A DNA stretch of 64,000 bases, taken from UBA5536 sp964592595. Its GTDB lineage: Bacteria > Bacteroidota > Bacteroidia > Bacteroidales > F082. The notes under the pieces were generated by a model. It worked only from the letters and a program-made list of their open reading frames with translations, did no database searches and was not told where the DNA came from. Position 1 is the first letter of the stretch. Each line of letters starts with the position of its first letter. Shown one piece after another: positions 24,629-33,879 of this stretch. The stretch spans positions 1 to 64,000 of the forward strand of contig CAZQFH010000016.1 in the NCBI GenBank assembly GCA_964592595.1. Reading direction: 5' to 3'. A program made the position numbers and the translations under genes.

Positions 24629-25606
24629 TTAGCTAAAATTGTAGGTTATCCCAATTCCGAGCGATTCTTTAAATTGAAGTTTGGGGCCTTCTCCAACCTG
24701 TGTTTTTTCGCCGTCAACTATTTCATAAACAGGTAGATTAACGTTGTGATCGTATTTTAATTGCATGAATAATACCGTTTGAATCCGTTTGTTTATGGTA
24801 AAATTAACAGTTGTTTCCCAGTCCACGTCAATGTTCCATCTATTGCTGCGGTTGTCGTCAAGGTAGTTATTGTAAAGGTTTAATGTTGAGGACAGTTCGA
24901 TATTATCACTTACTTCTTTTGCGAAATTTGCCAGCACATTAATCCCAAATTCACAAAAGAGATTCTTCCCCGGAACGAGCACCAGACCATTAGAATCGAG
25001 AACTGCTGGAGTAACACCATAAGCTCCTTTGTCGGCTAATTCCTGATTTAAAACAAAAGTGAACTTACCGGAGGCAGGACTTAAGAAAAGTTCAAATAGA
25101 TCAGATTTCTTATACCTGTATCCAACTGAGGCATTTACCACGCCGGGAGCAAAAAAAGTTGAAATAAGTGTAGAGTCGTTAGGGTATTTGTATCCGTTTG
25201 CAAATTGCGATTTCAAGGAAAGAACCGAAGATACGGCCCAATTTTTATCAGAATTTATGGTGGCCGATGTTGCCAGGTCAATCCGGTCTTCCGTTTTTTC
25301 TATTCTGTTGCCGCCATAACCCACAATACCAAATGCCAGTTTCGAGATTGACTCAAATTGAAATCTGTTTTTGCTGTAAACAATCTTGGTGTTGGCATTT
25401 ACTTTTCCTGATGCGGAGCTTTCGCCACCCGAAGCCCAGTTTGTTAACGACAGCTGATTAAACGTTAATCCTGTTCTGCCCGAAAACTTCCAATAACGCA
25501 AAGAATCCTGTCTTACCGATGAAGCAGTATCATTTTGACTGAAAATCCATGTTGGCATTATGATGCTAAAGAGCACTACAAAAGAGAAAAATTTATAAGA
25601 AGTCAT
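24629..25606 (-). CDS. DUF3078 outer-membrane protein
   Basis: 325 aa. Signal peptide at residues 1-24 (FFSFVVLFSIIMPTWIFSQ), then beta-rich sequence that fits the Bacteroidota DUF3078 family (WKFSGRTGLTFNQLSLTNWA, GGESSASGKVNANTKIVYSK, KTEDRIDLATSA, FLSPASGKFTFVLNQELAD). The C-terminus ends in alternating strands with a terminal Phe-Ser (GIGITYNFS), as in barrels. The role is unknown; members are predicted outer-membrane proteins. It lies upstream of the sugar operon on the same strand, with 102 nt between, so cotranscription is possible but unproven. Confidence 0.82.
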   Translation of the reverse strand: MTSYKFFSFVVLFSIIMPTWIFSQNDTASSVRQDSLRYWKFSGRTGLTFNQLSLTNWASGGESSASGKVNANTKIVYSKNRFQFESISKLAFGIVGYGGNRIEKTEDRIDLATSATINSDKNWAVSSVLSLKSQFANGYKYPNDSTLISTFFAPGVVNASVGYRYKKSDLFELFLSPASGKFTFVLNQELADKGAYGVTPAVLDSNGLVLVPGKNLFCEFGINVLANFAKEVSDNIELSSTLNLYNNYLDDNRSNRWNIDVDWETTVNFTINKRIQTVLFMQLKYDHNVNLPVYEIVDGEKTQVGEGPKLQFKESLGIGITYNFS

Positions 25607-26007
25607 TACAAAAGTTACTTTCCTAACACAATAAGTTGATTCAAAAAATCAGCAAACAACTGATTTGCGTTGCAAAGTAAAACAAAAAGTGTCGGGTTTG
25701 CCAATTCAAAATCCTGCTAAACCAGCATATTCAGCCTGGACGTTACATTAAATTAACATGCTATGTGTCAATTTAAAGAAACGTCCTGAATCAACTTTCA
25801 TTGTGCTAAAGCAACCAATTTATCAGAGGTTTCAAAAGTTTTTACAAAGAAAAAAATTCAATTTAGCTGTTTAATTTGTCAATAGCAGTAAGGTTTACAG
25901 GTGCTTCTTAATATAACCTTAACATTTTTGTAAAACCTCCTTAATTAGCTGGAAAGGTTTAATAGGTCACTTTTGCATCAGAATTTTTCACATAAACCTT
26001 TTATAAA
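25607..26007. other. 401-nt divergent intergenic region
   Basis: AT-rich spacer between the divergent DUF3078 and lipoprotein genes, with no open frame of note. Near the left side the minus strand reads TTACTTTG (25673-25680), one base off the -7 consensus; near the right, CACTTTTG (25968-25975), also one base off, lies 33 nt before the lipoprotein ATG. No strong hairpin, repeat or RNA gene is visible. Confidence 0.45.
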
Positions 26008-27462
26008 ATGAAAAAACTTTTAATGTATGCTTTGGTTGCTTCAATGGCAATCTTTTCGGCTTGTAACAAAGACGTAAACAACACTGATGTAAAACAGGCT
26101 CCTAAGGTTACAGCTCCTGCAGCTGCAGAAGCTTTAGCAGGTGCTGCTGTTGATGTTACTTTTAATTTTACAGCAGAAGCTGGTTTTGCTTCTTCAACTG
26201 TAACTGCAACCAATGGTACAGCAGTTATCAAAACAGATGGAACTGATAATGCCACTTCAGGATCTATCGTAGTTACTTACACTGCTGGAGCAACTGCTGG
26301 TGCTGGATCTGTTACCCTTAGCGTTGCAGATAAAAGCAACAAAACAGACGATGGTACCGCAGTTATCAACGTAGTAGCCGAGCAAAATGTTATTCGTGTC
26401 AACAGTAATATTACTGAAGATGCAACCTGGGAAACAGGAAAAATTTATATCCTTGAGACGCGTATTTCAGTTGAAGCTGGTGCTACTCTCACTATCCAAC
26501 CTGGCGTAGTTGTTAAAGGCGAAGCTGGTACTGGCCCAAATGCAACAGCTCTTCTAATTGCTCGTGGCGGTAAATTGATGGCAGAAGGAACTGCTGATGC
26601 TCCTATCATTTTTACAACTGTAGCTGACGAAATTATTCCGGGACAAATAGCCAGTCCTAACCTTGATCCAGATTTGAATGGATTGTGGGGAGGTGTGCTT
26701 ATTTTGGGTAGTGCGCGTATCTCAGCATCGAATGAAGGTCAAGATGTTGTTGAAGTACAAATCGAAGGTGTTCCAACCTCTGATCCTAATGGTCTTTATG
26801 GTGGTAATAATGATGCCGATAATTCGGGCGTTATTAAATACATTTCGGTTCGCCATGGTGGTACTAACATCGGTTCTGGTAACGAAATCAATGGATTAAC
26901 ACTTGGAGGTGTTGGTTCTGGTACTGTTATCGAGAATGTGGAAATCGTAGCTAACCAGGATGATGGTATCGAATGGTTCGGTGGAACCGTTAACGTTAAG
27001 AATGTAGTAATTTGGAACGTTGGAGATGATGGTTTGGATACAGACCAGGCTTGGTCAGGAACAGTAGAAAACTTTTATGTTGTAACTGTTGCCGGACATA
27101 ACTTTGAGCTCGATGGTCCAGAAGGTTCTTACCAGGCTGGTCACACAATCAAGAATGGCACTGTTGTTGCCAGCAATGATGATCGCGCTGCTGAAGACCT
27201 GATCAATGTTGACAACAATTCTATTGTAACTCTTGAGAATATTTTCATCACATCCATTCTCGAAGGAATGCAGATCAATAGGGTAACTGCTGCTGGTGTT
27301 GTGTTTAACAATATCATGCTTAATGTTCCTGCTGCTGACCTTGCCAGCCATGTAAATGGTGACGTTCCTGCAGGCGTTGTTGCTGGTGGTTCATCTCCGG
27401 CTAATGCATCAGTTTTAAGTTGGACTTGGGCTTCAAAAGCTGGAGGACTTGCTGGTCTTTAA
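26008..27462 (+). CDS. Surface lipoprotein with parallel-beta-like repeats, partner of a TonB receptor
   Basis: 484 aa. Lipoprotein signal with lipobox FSAC at residue 20; the following CNKD resembles the Lys/Asp-rich surface-export signal of Bacteroidota lipoproteins. Residues 35-125 are an Ala/Thr-rich Ig-like domain. From 130 on there are beta-solenoid-like turns (EAGATLTIQPGVVVKGEAG, APIIFTTVADEI, GGNNDADNSGVIKYISVRHG, NGLTLGGVGSGTVIENVEIV, DDGIEWFGGTVNVKNVVIWN). Close relatives are often mislabelled multidrug transporter; it has no membrane helices beyond the signal. A very strong terminator and then the TonB receptor follow. Codon use (many GCT, GTT, GGT) suggests high expression. Confidence 0.75.
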   Translation: MKKLLMYALVASMAIFSACNKDVNNTDVKQAPKVTAPAAAEALAGAAVDVTFNFTAEAGFASSTVTATNGTAVIKTDGTDNATSGSIVVTYTAGATAGAGSVTLSVADKSNKTDDGTAVINVVAEQNVIRVNSNITEDATWETGKIYILETRISVEAGATLTIQPGVVVKGEAGTGPNATALLIARGGKLMAEGTADAPIIFTTVADEIIPGQIASPNLDPDLNGLWGGVLILGSARISASNEGQDVVEVQIEGVPTSDPNGLYGGNNDADNSGVIKYISVRHGGTNIGSGNEINGLTLGGVGSGTVIENVEIVANQDDGIEWFGGTVNVKNVVIWNVGDDGLDTDQAWSGTVENFYVVTVAGHNFELDGPEGSYQAGHTIKNGTVVASNDDRAAEDLINVDNNSIVTLENIFITSILEGMQINRVTAAGVVFNNIMLNVPAADLASHVNGDVPAGVVAGGSSPANASVLSWTWASKAGGLAGL

Positions 27463-27519
27463 TACAATGAACTTAAGTTTTGACGGGATAATTAAAACCG
27501 TGAAATTGTAAAATAAATG

Positions 27520-27551
27520 AACAGATCCATTGGAATTGCAATGGATCTGTT
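27520..27551 (+). terminator. Strong terminator between the lipoprotein and the TonB receptor
   Basis: AACAGATCCATTG (27520-27532) pairs with CAATGGATCTGTT (27539-27551), a perfect 13-bp stem with a 6-nt loop, followed by a T-rich tail. It ends 36 nt before the receptor start, so the receptor is made by readthrough or has a promoter within that space. Confidence 0.85.
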
Positions 27552-27587
27552 CTTTAGTTTTTATTGTTTTATTAAGATTAAAATTAC

Positions 27588-30482
27588 ATGAAGCGTATAT
27601 TGTTGATTATTAATTTGTTAATTGTGGCTTTAAGTATTCAGGCACAAAATGGTAAAGTCCGGGGAACTATTTACGAGGAATCAACTGGTGAAACACTTGT
27701 GGGCGTTACGGTGCTGGTGGTAGGCACAACAACTGGTACCATGAGTGACCTGGATGGCCAATTTACGCTTGATCTTGTTCCGGGGTCGTATAGCATTCAG
27801 TTTTCTTATATTTCTTACCAAACCATTGTTTTAGAAGATGTTAGAGTTGTTTCTGGACAAGTAACTGTACTGGATGATCTTATCATGAAAGAAAGTAGTC
27901 AGGTATTAGCAGAAGTTGTTGTTTCAGCTGAGGCTATCAGAACTACCGAAGCGGCTTTGTTAACCGTAAAGAAAAAATCAGCTTCGATGCTTGATGGGAT
28001 TTCGGCGGCTAAAATTAGACTTACAGGTGATGGTAATGCCGTTGAAGCTGCAAAACGCGTAACTGGCGTTTCGATAGAAGATGGTAAATATGTTTATGTA
28101 AGAGGTTTAGGCGATAGGTATTCAAAAACAACACTCAACAGCGTGGATATTCCTGGGCTCGATCCTGACCGAAATTCCTTGCAGATGGACATTTTCCCTA
28201 CCAACCTGATCAATAATATAATGGTTATTAAAAACTTTACAGCCGAGCTTCCAGCTGATTTTACCGGAGGACTTGTAAACATTGAAACAAAAGACTTTCC
28301 TGAAGAAAAAACAATTTACGTTTCAGCTGATATCGGATTTAATCCCGACATGCATTTCAACCCTGATTTTTTAACCTATGATGGTGGAAAGACTGACTTT
28401 TTAGGTTTTGATGATGGTACACGAGAATTGCCTGCAAATGCGCAAGGGAGAGATATCCCAACACCTTTCAGTGGTGCTTCCGAACAAGAAGTCGTTGATT
28501 TTATCAAAAGTTTTAACCCCACACTTGGAGCTACTAAGCAATCCAGTTTTGCTGATTATAGTTTGAGCGTATCTATCGGAGATCAAATTGATCTGTTGTC
28601 GAAACGCGATAAATCGCACAAGCTGGGTTATATTTTTTCGCTTACTTATAAATCAGAGCAAGATTTTTATGATAACATTGTATATGGTGAGTATCAACGT
28701 TTTATTGATCCTGAAAAGATTGAAATGCGCTATGCTACCATTCAGGAAGGAGCTTTGGCCGAACAAATTATCCTTGTTGGTGGATTGGCTGGTTTAGCTT
28801 ATAAATCGCAGAAATCAAAAATTAAATTTACTGCTATGCATTTGCAAAATGGGGTAAGCAGTGCAGGACAATTTCAAATTAAAAACGATGGAGAAGCCGT
28901 AGGACAATCAGGATACGAAGCCGGTTCTGATAACTTGGTATACAGCCAGCGAGCGCTGACAAATCTTCTTTTAAGTGGCACACATCTTTTGGGTCGCTCA
29001 GGTTGGGAAATCGATTGGCGTATTTCTCCTACAAAGTCCAGCTCGGATGATCCGGATATCAGAAAGACAGCTTTTACGTATGGCGTTCGTGATACAAGTT
29101 TTAGTGCCGGAGCTGGCGGAAACCCTTCGCGGATCTGGCGTTATCTGGATGAAGTGAATAATACGTCCAAGATAGATATTACAAAAGATTTGGTTATTCT
29201 TGAAAATACTGCGAAATTTAAGCTTGGTGCCAGCCACAATTACAAAATCAGAGATTATAAAATCCTGTTTTATGATATTCAATTTTCTGCAGGTCAAAGC
29301 TGGACGACCCCTTCAGCTAATGATGTGCTGCTTGATGAAAATCTATATCCTAATCGACCTAATGGGATTTATTATCAAACAGGTAATAATGATCCAAACC
29401 CTAACGAATACAGCTCAAATGTAAATAATTTGGCTGCCTATGCTTCAATTGAATTTCAACCATTTAACAGACTAAAGACAATTTTGGGTGCCAGAGTCGA
29501 AAATTTTGTTCAGCGACATACCGGCCGAGATCAAAAATTTGCTGGTGGAGATATTGAAAATGGAAGAAATCTCGAAGATGCAAAAGTATTGGATGCCACC
29601 GATTTATTTCCATCAATCAATTTTATTTATAGCTTAACACCTGATCAGAATATCCGCCTGGCTTACGCGAAAACAATCGCCAGACCTTCTTTTAAAGAGC
29701 TTTCTTATGCTCAGATTATCGACCCACTCTCGAATCGTATTTTTAATGGTAGTTTATATGAATATCCCGATTGGGATGGCAATTTGGTTGAAACCCGTAT
29801 TGATAACCTGGATATCCGATGGGAATGGTTTCTGGAGGCAGGACAGATGGTAAGTTTGAGTGGTTTTTACAAAAAATTTGATAAACCAATCGAACTTGTA
29901 AGAATTCCAACACAGCAAACATCTACTGAATATCAGGCTCGTAATGTTGGTGATGGACAACTATACGGTTTAGAATTTGAGATCAGAAAGGACATGGGTT
30001 TTATTGCTAGTTCCCTTAAATCGTTAAGCTTTAGCGGAAATTTGACGTTGGCACATTCGGAGATTGAAATGACTGAGGCAGAATTTAACGCGCGCAAAGC
30101 TTACGAGAAAAATGGAGAAACTGTTGAACAATTTCGCGTTATGGCTGGTCAATCGCCTTATGTCATTAATGCTGGATTAACCTACAGTATGGCAGAATAT
30201 GGCATGGAAACCGGTTTATTTTATAATGTGAAAGGTTCCACACTTACCATAGTAGGGGGTGGTCTGTTTCCGGATATTTATGTTGAACCGTTTCATAGCT
30301 TGAATTTTAGTATCAATAAAAAGCTTGGTGAAGCTGGTAAAACTATGATCGACCTTAAAGTATCCAATCTGCTGGGAGAAAAGTTCAACGAAGTGTATAA
30401 ATCGTATGAAGCAGAAAATCAACCTTATGAGGTCTACAACCCTGGCAGATCATTTAGTTTGGGAATTAGCTATAATTTTTAG
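27588..30482 (+). CDS. TonB-dependent outer-membrane receptor with carboxypeptidase-regulatory N-domain
   Basis: 964 aa. Signal peptide 1-19 (LLIINLLIVALSIQAQ), then a carboxypeptidase-regulatory/CNA-B-like domain (about 22-105: GKVRGTIYEESTGETLVGVT, TGTMSDLDGQFTLDL, IQFSYISYQTIVL). The plug domain (about 130-240) carries the receptor-type YVYVRGLGDRYSKTTLN segment, and the rest is a 22-strand barrel ending in FSLGISYNF with terminal Phe. It takes up a ligand through the outer membrane using TonB energy. There is no SusD gene; the solenoid lipoprotein upstream and small lipoprotein downstream are likely partners. Ligand unknown. Confidence 0.93.
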   Translation: MKRILLIINLLIVALSIQAQNGKVRGTIYEESTGETLVGVTVLVVGTTTGTMSDLDGQFTLDLVPGSYSIQFSYISYQTIVLEDVRVVSGQVTVLDDLIMKESSQVLAEVVVSAEAIRTTEAALLTVKKKSASMLDGISAAKIRLTGDGNAVEAAKRVTGVSIEDGKYVYVRGLGDRYSKTTLNSVDIPGLDPDRNSLQMDIFPTNLINNIMVIKNFTAELPADFTGGLVNIETKDFPEEKTIYVSADIGFNPDMHFNPDFLTYDGGKTDFLGFDDGTRELPANAQGRDIPTPFSGASEQEVVDFIKSFNPTLGATKQSSFADYSLSVSIGDQIDLLSKRDKSHKLGYIFSLTYKSEQDFYDNIVYGEYQRFIDPEKIEMRYATIQEGALAEQIILVGGLAGLAYKSQKSKIKFTAMHLQNGVSSAGQFQIKNDGEAVGQSGYEAGSDNLVYSQRALTNLLLSGTHLLGRSGWEIDWRISPTKSSSDDPDIRKTAFTYGVRDTSFSAGAGGNPSRIWRYLDEVNNTSKIDITKDLVILENTAKFKLGASHNYKIRDYKILFYDIQFSAGQSWTTPSANDVLLDENLYPNRPNGIYYQTGNNDPNPNEYSSNVNNLAAYASIEFQPFNRLKTILGARVENFVQRHTGRDQKFAGGDIENGRNLEDAKVLDATDLFPSINFIYSLTPDQNIRLAYAKTIARPSFKELSYAQIIDPLSNRIFNGSLYEYPDWDGNLVETRIDNLDIRWEWFLEAGQMVSLSGFYKKFDKPIELVRIPTQQTSTEYQARNVGDGQLYGLEFEIRKDMGFIASSLKSLSFSGNLTLAHSEIEMTEAEFNARKAYEKNGETVEQFRVMAGQSPYVINAGLTYSMAEYGMETGLFYNVKGSTLTIVGGGLFPDIYVEPFHSLNFSINKKLGEAGKTMIDLKVSNLLGEKFNEVYKSYEAENQPYEVYNPGRSFSLGISYNF

Positions 30483-30616
30483 CAGTTTATTACAAAAAAG
30501 GATGATGAATAGGTAGCTATAAATAGCTTTTAAAATACTACACAATTAACTAAAAATGATTTAATTACTAATAAACTAGCTTAGAAATAGCTATTAACAA
30601 CTTAAAGCTTCTGGTA

Positions 30617-31033
30617 ATGAAAACTTTTCGTATCTTATCACTTCTTTTTGTGACTTCATTATTTATAACAACAGCTTGTAAGAAAAAAGAAGTTGAACAG
30701 ACAGAAAACCTTATCCAAACCGGAATACTTGGCAAATGGAAACTTGACATGCGCCTGGTTAATAATATTTCAGATTTAGCGATACGGTGCTGTGATACCC
30801 TCAATTTTATGACTGATAGCAATATAGCTGATTTCAAAGGCGATTTTAAAGCAACTGGCGTTGGTTATGAAACAGATGGTATTTTTACGTTAAATCCCAC
30901 TGCCAATACCATCCAGTTCGATTACAACAATAAGCAGATAATTTATACTTTTCAGCTTTCAGTAAACCGAATCACTTTTGAATACATTGAAGATGAACAA
31001 GAGATTGAAGAGAGTTGGATGAAGGTAGATTAA
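30617..31033 (+). CDS. Small lipocalin-like lipoprotein
   Basis: 138 aa. Lipoprotein signal with lipobox TTAC (Cys about residue 21) followed by KKKE, resembling a surface-export signal. The rest is beta-rich with ILGKWKLDMRLV near residue 38, the pattern that starts lipocalin-like domains of Bacteroidota. It lies 134 nt after the TonB receptor on the same strand. The gap holds several short TAGCT/AGCTA palindromes (30515-30528, 30586-30595), the first a weak 5-bp hairpin. Function is unknown; it may assist the receptor. Confidence 0.65.
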   Translation: MKTFRILSLLFVTSLFITTACKKKEVEQTENLIQTGILGKWKLDMRLVNNISDLAIRCCDTLNFMTDSNIADFKGDFKATGVGYETDGIFTLNPTANTIQFDYNNKQIIYTFQLSVNRITFEYIEDEQEIEESWMKVD

Positions 31034-31063
31034 GTTTTTTAAAAGGTAACTATTACTGAAAAG

Positions 31064-32749
31064 TCACCTTTTTTTGCCCACTAACATCCCGGAAACAGCC
31101 CAATAGCTTAGGCTATTTCCTTCAGGTTTACCTTGTGGAATAACAAGGCTAATCGTGTGCTTGCCGGGTGCTAGGTCATCCAGATTGAAATAAACCGGTT
31201 CTGTAGCTTCGCCCGGACACCAGCCGGAACGAGAATAATCTGATGATGACATACCGTTCCAAAAATTTCCTGAAATAGGGTTTAAATCTCTGTAGGTTGC
31301 ACAATCAGTTCGCCAGGGTGTATGCACAAAACGAAGCACACCATCGAGGAAAATCTTGTTTTCTTTCGGGTTAAACTCATCTCCGCCGCCCCAGCCCCCA
31401 TGGCCTGTGCTAATATAGCGTAAACGAAGGTTTTCAACATCTTCCGGGACTTCAAATGCGATTGATAAAGTGTCGGTACCAAAGAGCTTTCCGTAATTTT
31501 GGTTAGCCATTTCCATGATATTAACCGTATTAAACAATGGAAGTAACCAGCTTCTGCTGTCATTTTCATCAGTCCACTCGGTGCTTCCTGGATAAAAACT
31601 TAGATCAAAACTAAGGATATGTCCACCTTTATCGTAGTTCCCAATGTATGCACCAATGATGACTTCTTCTGATAAATAGTGTTTTAAATCACTGATATCT
31701 TGCTTATAAAAAGATTTCTCTTTCCATTGCAAACCGTCAATTTTCACCTTTTCGTTAAAATGTTTTACGCCAAAAGGTGTAAAGAACCTAACAAGTTCCA
31801 CGACTGGCTGATAGTTACCTGTGAGTTTTATGCCCTGATACACTTCCCCATCTTTTCCGACGAATTTTGGCAAAACATCCACACCTTTGTGGAATGCTTC
31901 AGCAAAGTTTAAGGGCGAGTCAGGAATGATGAAAACAGAACCGGTTCGATCATAAGCATCACCGTTTGAGCAGGTTGTGATTTCGGCGAAGGCTTGATAA
32001 TGATCAGGAATTTTAGGTAACTGTAAACGTTTAAAAATCAGGGTTCCACCTGCAATATGGAAGGTGGTGTCGTAAGGAATTTCGTTGGGTAGCCTGGTGG
32101 TATCACCCCAGAAAATTTGCTCGTTCTTAAATACAGGAATGCGTATTACCAGTTTTTCTTTTTGCAACTGGTTAAGTTGTTGTGTTGACATTTCAACACC
32201 TAAATCATCAGGAATAATACTTTCATTATCAGTTGTTAGGCTGATTTCATCGGCCTCAATAACCCTATTTCCATTTCTGACAATTCTTAAAATTGTTCCT
32301 TCAAAATCGCCAAGCCAACTAACAGGAGAAGCATTAAATCCCGTTTCGTTGGTGTACCAAATTTCAATGTGATTGGAATTGATGCTGGTTTGTGCTTTGT
32401 AGCATTTATAGTTTAGGATATAAGCAGAATCAGCAATATAATCGAATGCTATGGGCTGAATTTTTTCTTTGGAAAAAAAGCTGGAATCGGGATAGGTTAA
32501 CTGTCTTATGCGCTCATTTACAGAATAATCTATAAAAGTCTTTTCGCTGGCCAATCCGGGAATTGGCTTTTTCGGAATATCATTTGGACGAGATATTTCC
32601 AATTGATTGCTGCCAGCTGTTAATAAAAGTATGGCAGTATCGTGTGTTGCCGCTCCGTTAACAAATTGTTTGTAAACAAGATGTGTATGTTGTGTAAATG
32701 CTCCTTTGGTTAACAATAAAAAAACGAGCAGGTAATAAAGTGTTTTCAT
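31064..32749 (-). CDS. PNGase F-like peptide-N4-(N-acetylglucosaminyl)asparagine amidase
   Basis: 561 aa from the ATG at 32749 (signal MKTLYYLLVFLLLTKGAFTQ). The C-terminal 330 residues match the two eight-stranded domains of peptide:N-glycanase F: the catalytic Asp is in GDAYDRTGSVFII (about residue 260), and the second domain has STGHGGWGGGDEFNPKENKI, PWRTDCATYRDLNP, NFWNGMSSSDYSRSGWCPGE and IPQGKPEGN. The extra 220-residue N-terminal part resembles the longer type II PNGases, which carry an added N-terminal bowl domain. It would release N-glycans from glycoproteins in the periplasm or outside. No other glycan-degradation gene is adjacent. Confidence 0.88.
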   Translation of the reverse strand: MKTLYYLLVFLLLTKGAFTQHTHLVYKQFVNGAATHDTAILLLTAGSNQLEISRPNDIPKKPIPGLASEKTFIDYSVNERIRQLTYPDSSFFSKEKIQPIAFDYIADSAYILNYKCYKAQTSINSNHIEIWYTNETGFNASPVSWLGDFEGTILRIVRNGNRVIEADEISLTTDNESIIPDDLGVEMSTQQLNQLQKEKLVIRIPVFKNEQIFWGDTTRLPNEIPYDTTFHIAGGTLIFKRLQLPKIPDHYQAFAEITTCSNGDAYDRTGSVFIIPDSPLNFAEAFHKGVDVLPKFVGKDGEVYQGIKLTGNYQPVVELVRFFTPFGVKHFNEKVKIDGLQWKEKSFYKQDISDLKHYLSEEVIIGAYIGNYDKGGHILSFDLSFYPGSTEWTDENDSRSWLLPLFNTVNIMEMANQNYGKLFGTDTLSIAFEVPEDVENLRLRYISTGHGGWGGGDEFNPKENKIFLDGVLRFVHTPWRTDCATYRDLNPISGNFWNGMSSSDYSRSGWCPGEATEPVYFNLDDLAPGKHTISLVIPQGKPEGNSLSYWAVSGMLVGKKR

Positions 32750-32755
32750 AGCAAC

Positions 32756-32763
32756 CAAAAATA
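32756..32763 (-). promoter_or_regulatory. -7 box directly before the PNGase F-like gene
   Basis: The minus strand reads TATTTTTG, a perfect TAnnTTTG match, ending 6 nt before the ATG at 32749. The transcript would have a leader of only about 0-3 nt. No -33 TTG at normal spacing. Confidence 0.45.
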
Positions 32764-32810
32764 TTACTTTTTAGCATGCTATAGCAGATTGCAAAAGAGA
32801 TTTTTGTTGT

Positions 32811-33839
32811 TTATTGATTCGCAGCTGTTAATTGCTCAACAAATTCTTTTATTGATGTTTGAATAGGCCTGTAGGTCATGCCAAGTTCACGGATGCCTTT
32901 GCTGTTATCAACCCGCCAGGGATAACCAACATTACGCGATATCATTGATCTTTGAAGTCCGGCAGCCGGAGCTACAAGCCAAACCAACCATTTTGGCAAT
33001 TCGCGTGAGGGCAATTTAAGTTTGTCGCCAAAATCATTTTTGAGCATATTGGCAAGGGCCAGAATGCGATGATGCTCGGCAGAAGCGATATACCTACCGT
33101 TTGCGTTTTCTGTTATTGCTGCTTTATAGTGAGCCTCAGCAATATCCCTAACATCCACCATGCCAAATTCGAGGGCTGGCACTCCAGTTTTCATGCTGCC
33201 ATCAATAAGTTGTTTCACAATTTTAAAACTTTCGCTGGTGCCTTTAGGGTTGATTCCTGGTCCAATAACCAGCGAAGGATTGATGGTGACCAATTTCCAT
33301 GATTTTCCTTTATTAAGCTTCCATGCTTCCCGTTCGGCCAGTGTTTTGGAATAGCTGTAAGGCTGATGATCAAGACTTGATGTTTCGTTCCAAATGGCTT
33401 CTGTGGCAATCTGCCCAGGCATTTTCAACACATCGCGGGCATCGCCAATAATGGCTGCACAGCTGCTGGTTAGTACAACTTTTTTTACGGATGGCACTTT
33501 ATCAACCGTTTCCAGCACATGCTGTGTTCCTTTTAACGCGGGATCGATAAGGTCTTTTTGGGGATCTTTCACTTTATTTATAAAAGGAGAAGCAGTGTGA
33601 AAAACAATTTCACAGCCTTCCATAGCCTCTTTGAAACCGTCTTTTTTGAGGAGATCGGCCTTAAAATAACGTATGCTGCCTGACGCTTTTTCTGCCAACG
33701 CATCTAAGTATTGCAACTTCTGCTTATTGTCCGGATCTCTTACTGTGGCATGAACAACGTACCCTTCATCCAGAAGCTTTTTAACTAACCAGCTTGCTAC
33801 ATAACCGGTAGCTCCCGTTACCATTACTTTTTTTTGCAT
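32811..33839 (-). CDS. NAD(P)-dependent reductase of the dihydroflavonol reductase-like SDR family
   Basis: 342 aa, extended SDR. Rossmann motif GATGYVASWL at residues 8-17, then VHATVRDPDNKQKLQYL, which is typical of the DFR/cinnamoyl-CoA reductase-like branch binding NADP. Catalytic Ser in VLTSSCAAI, Tyr-x-x-x-Lys YSYSK. The substrate is probably a small carbonyl compound but cannot be named. It lies alone between the PNGase gene and dinB; the spacer to dinB is 40 nt, so it may be read through from dinB. Confidence 0.85.
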   Translation of the reverse strand: MQKKVMVTGATGYVASWLVKKLLDEGYVVHATVRDPDNKQKLQYLDALAEKASGSIRYFKADLLKKDGFKEAMEGCEIVFHTASPFINKVKDPQKDLIDPALKGTQHVLETVDKVPSVKKVVLTSSCAAIIGDARDVLKMPGQIATEAIWNETSSLDHQPYSYSKTLAEREAWKLNKGKSWKLVTINPSLVIGPGINPKGTSESFKIVKQLIDGSMKTGVPALEFGMVDVRDIAEAHYKAAITENANGRYIASAEHHRILALANMLKNDFGDKLKLPSRELPKWLVWLVAPAAGLQRSMISRNVGYPWRVDNSKGIRELGMTYRPIQTSIKEFVEQLTAANQ

Positions 33840-33879
33840 GTGTCTATTTTAATACGAAACAAAGAAAGCTGTTACTAGT

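Noticed and set aside
26001..26255. Minus-strand frame with hydrophobic Ala/Val-rich sequence
   Set aside because: Complement of the Ala/Thr-rich lipoprotein gene; its composition explains the apparent hydrophobic segments.
30515..30595. Repeated TAGCT/AGCTA palindromes downstream of the TonB receptor
   Set aside because: Only 5-10 bp, AT-rich, no consistent spacing; probably chance, and too weak for a good terminator.
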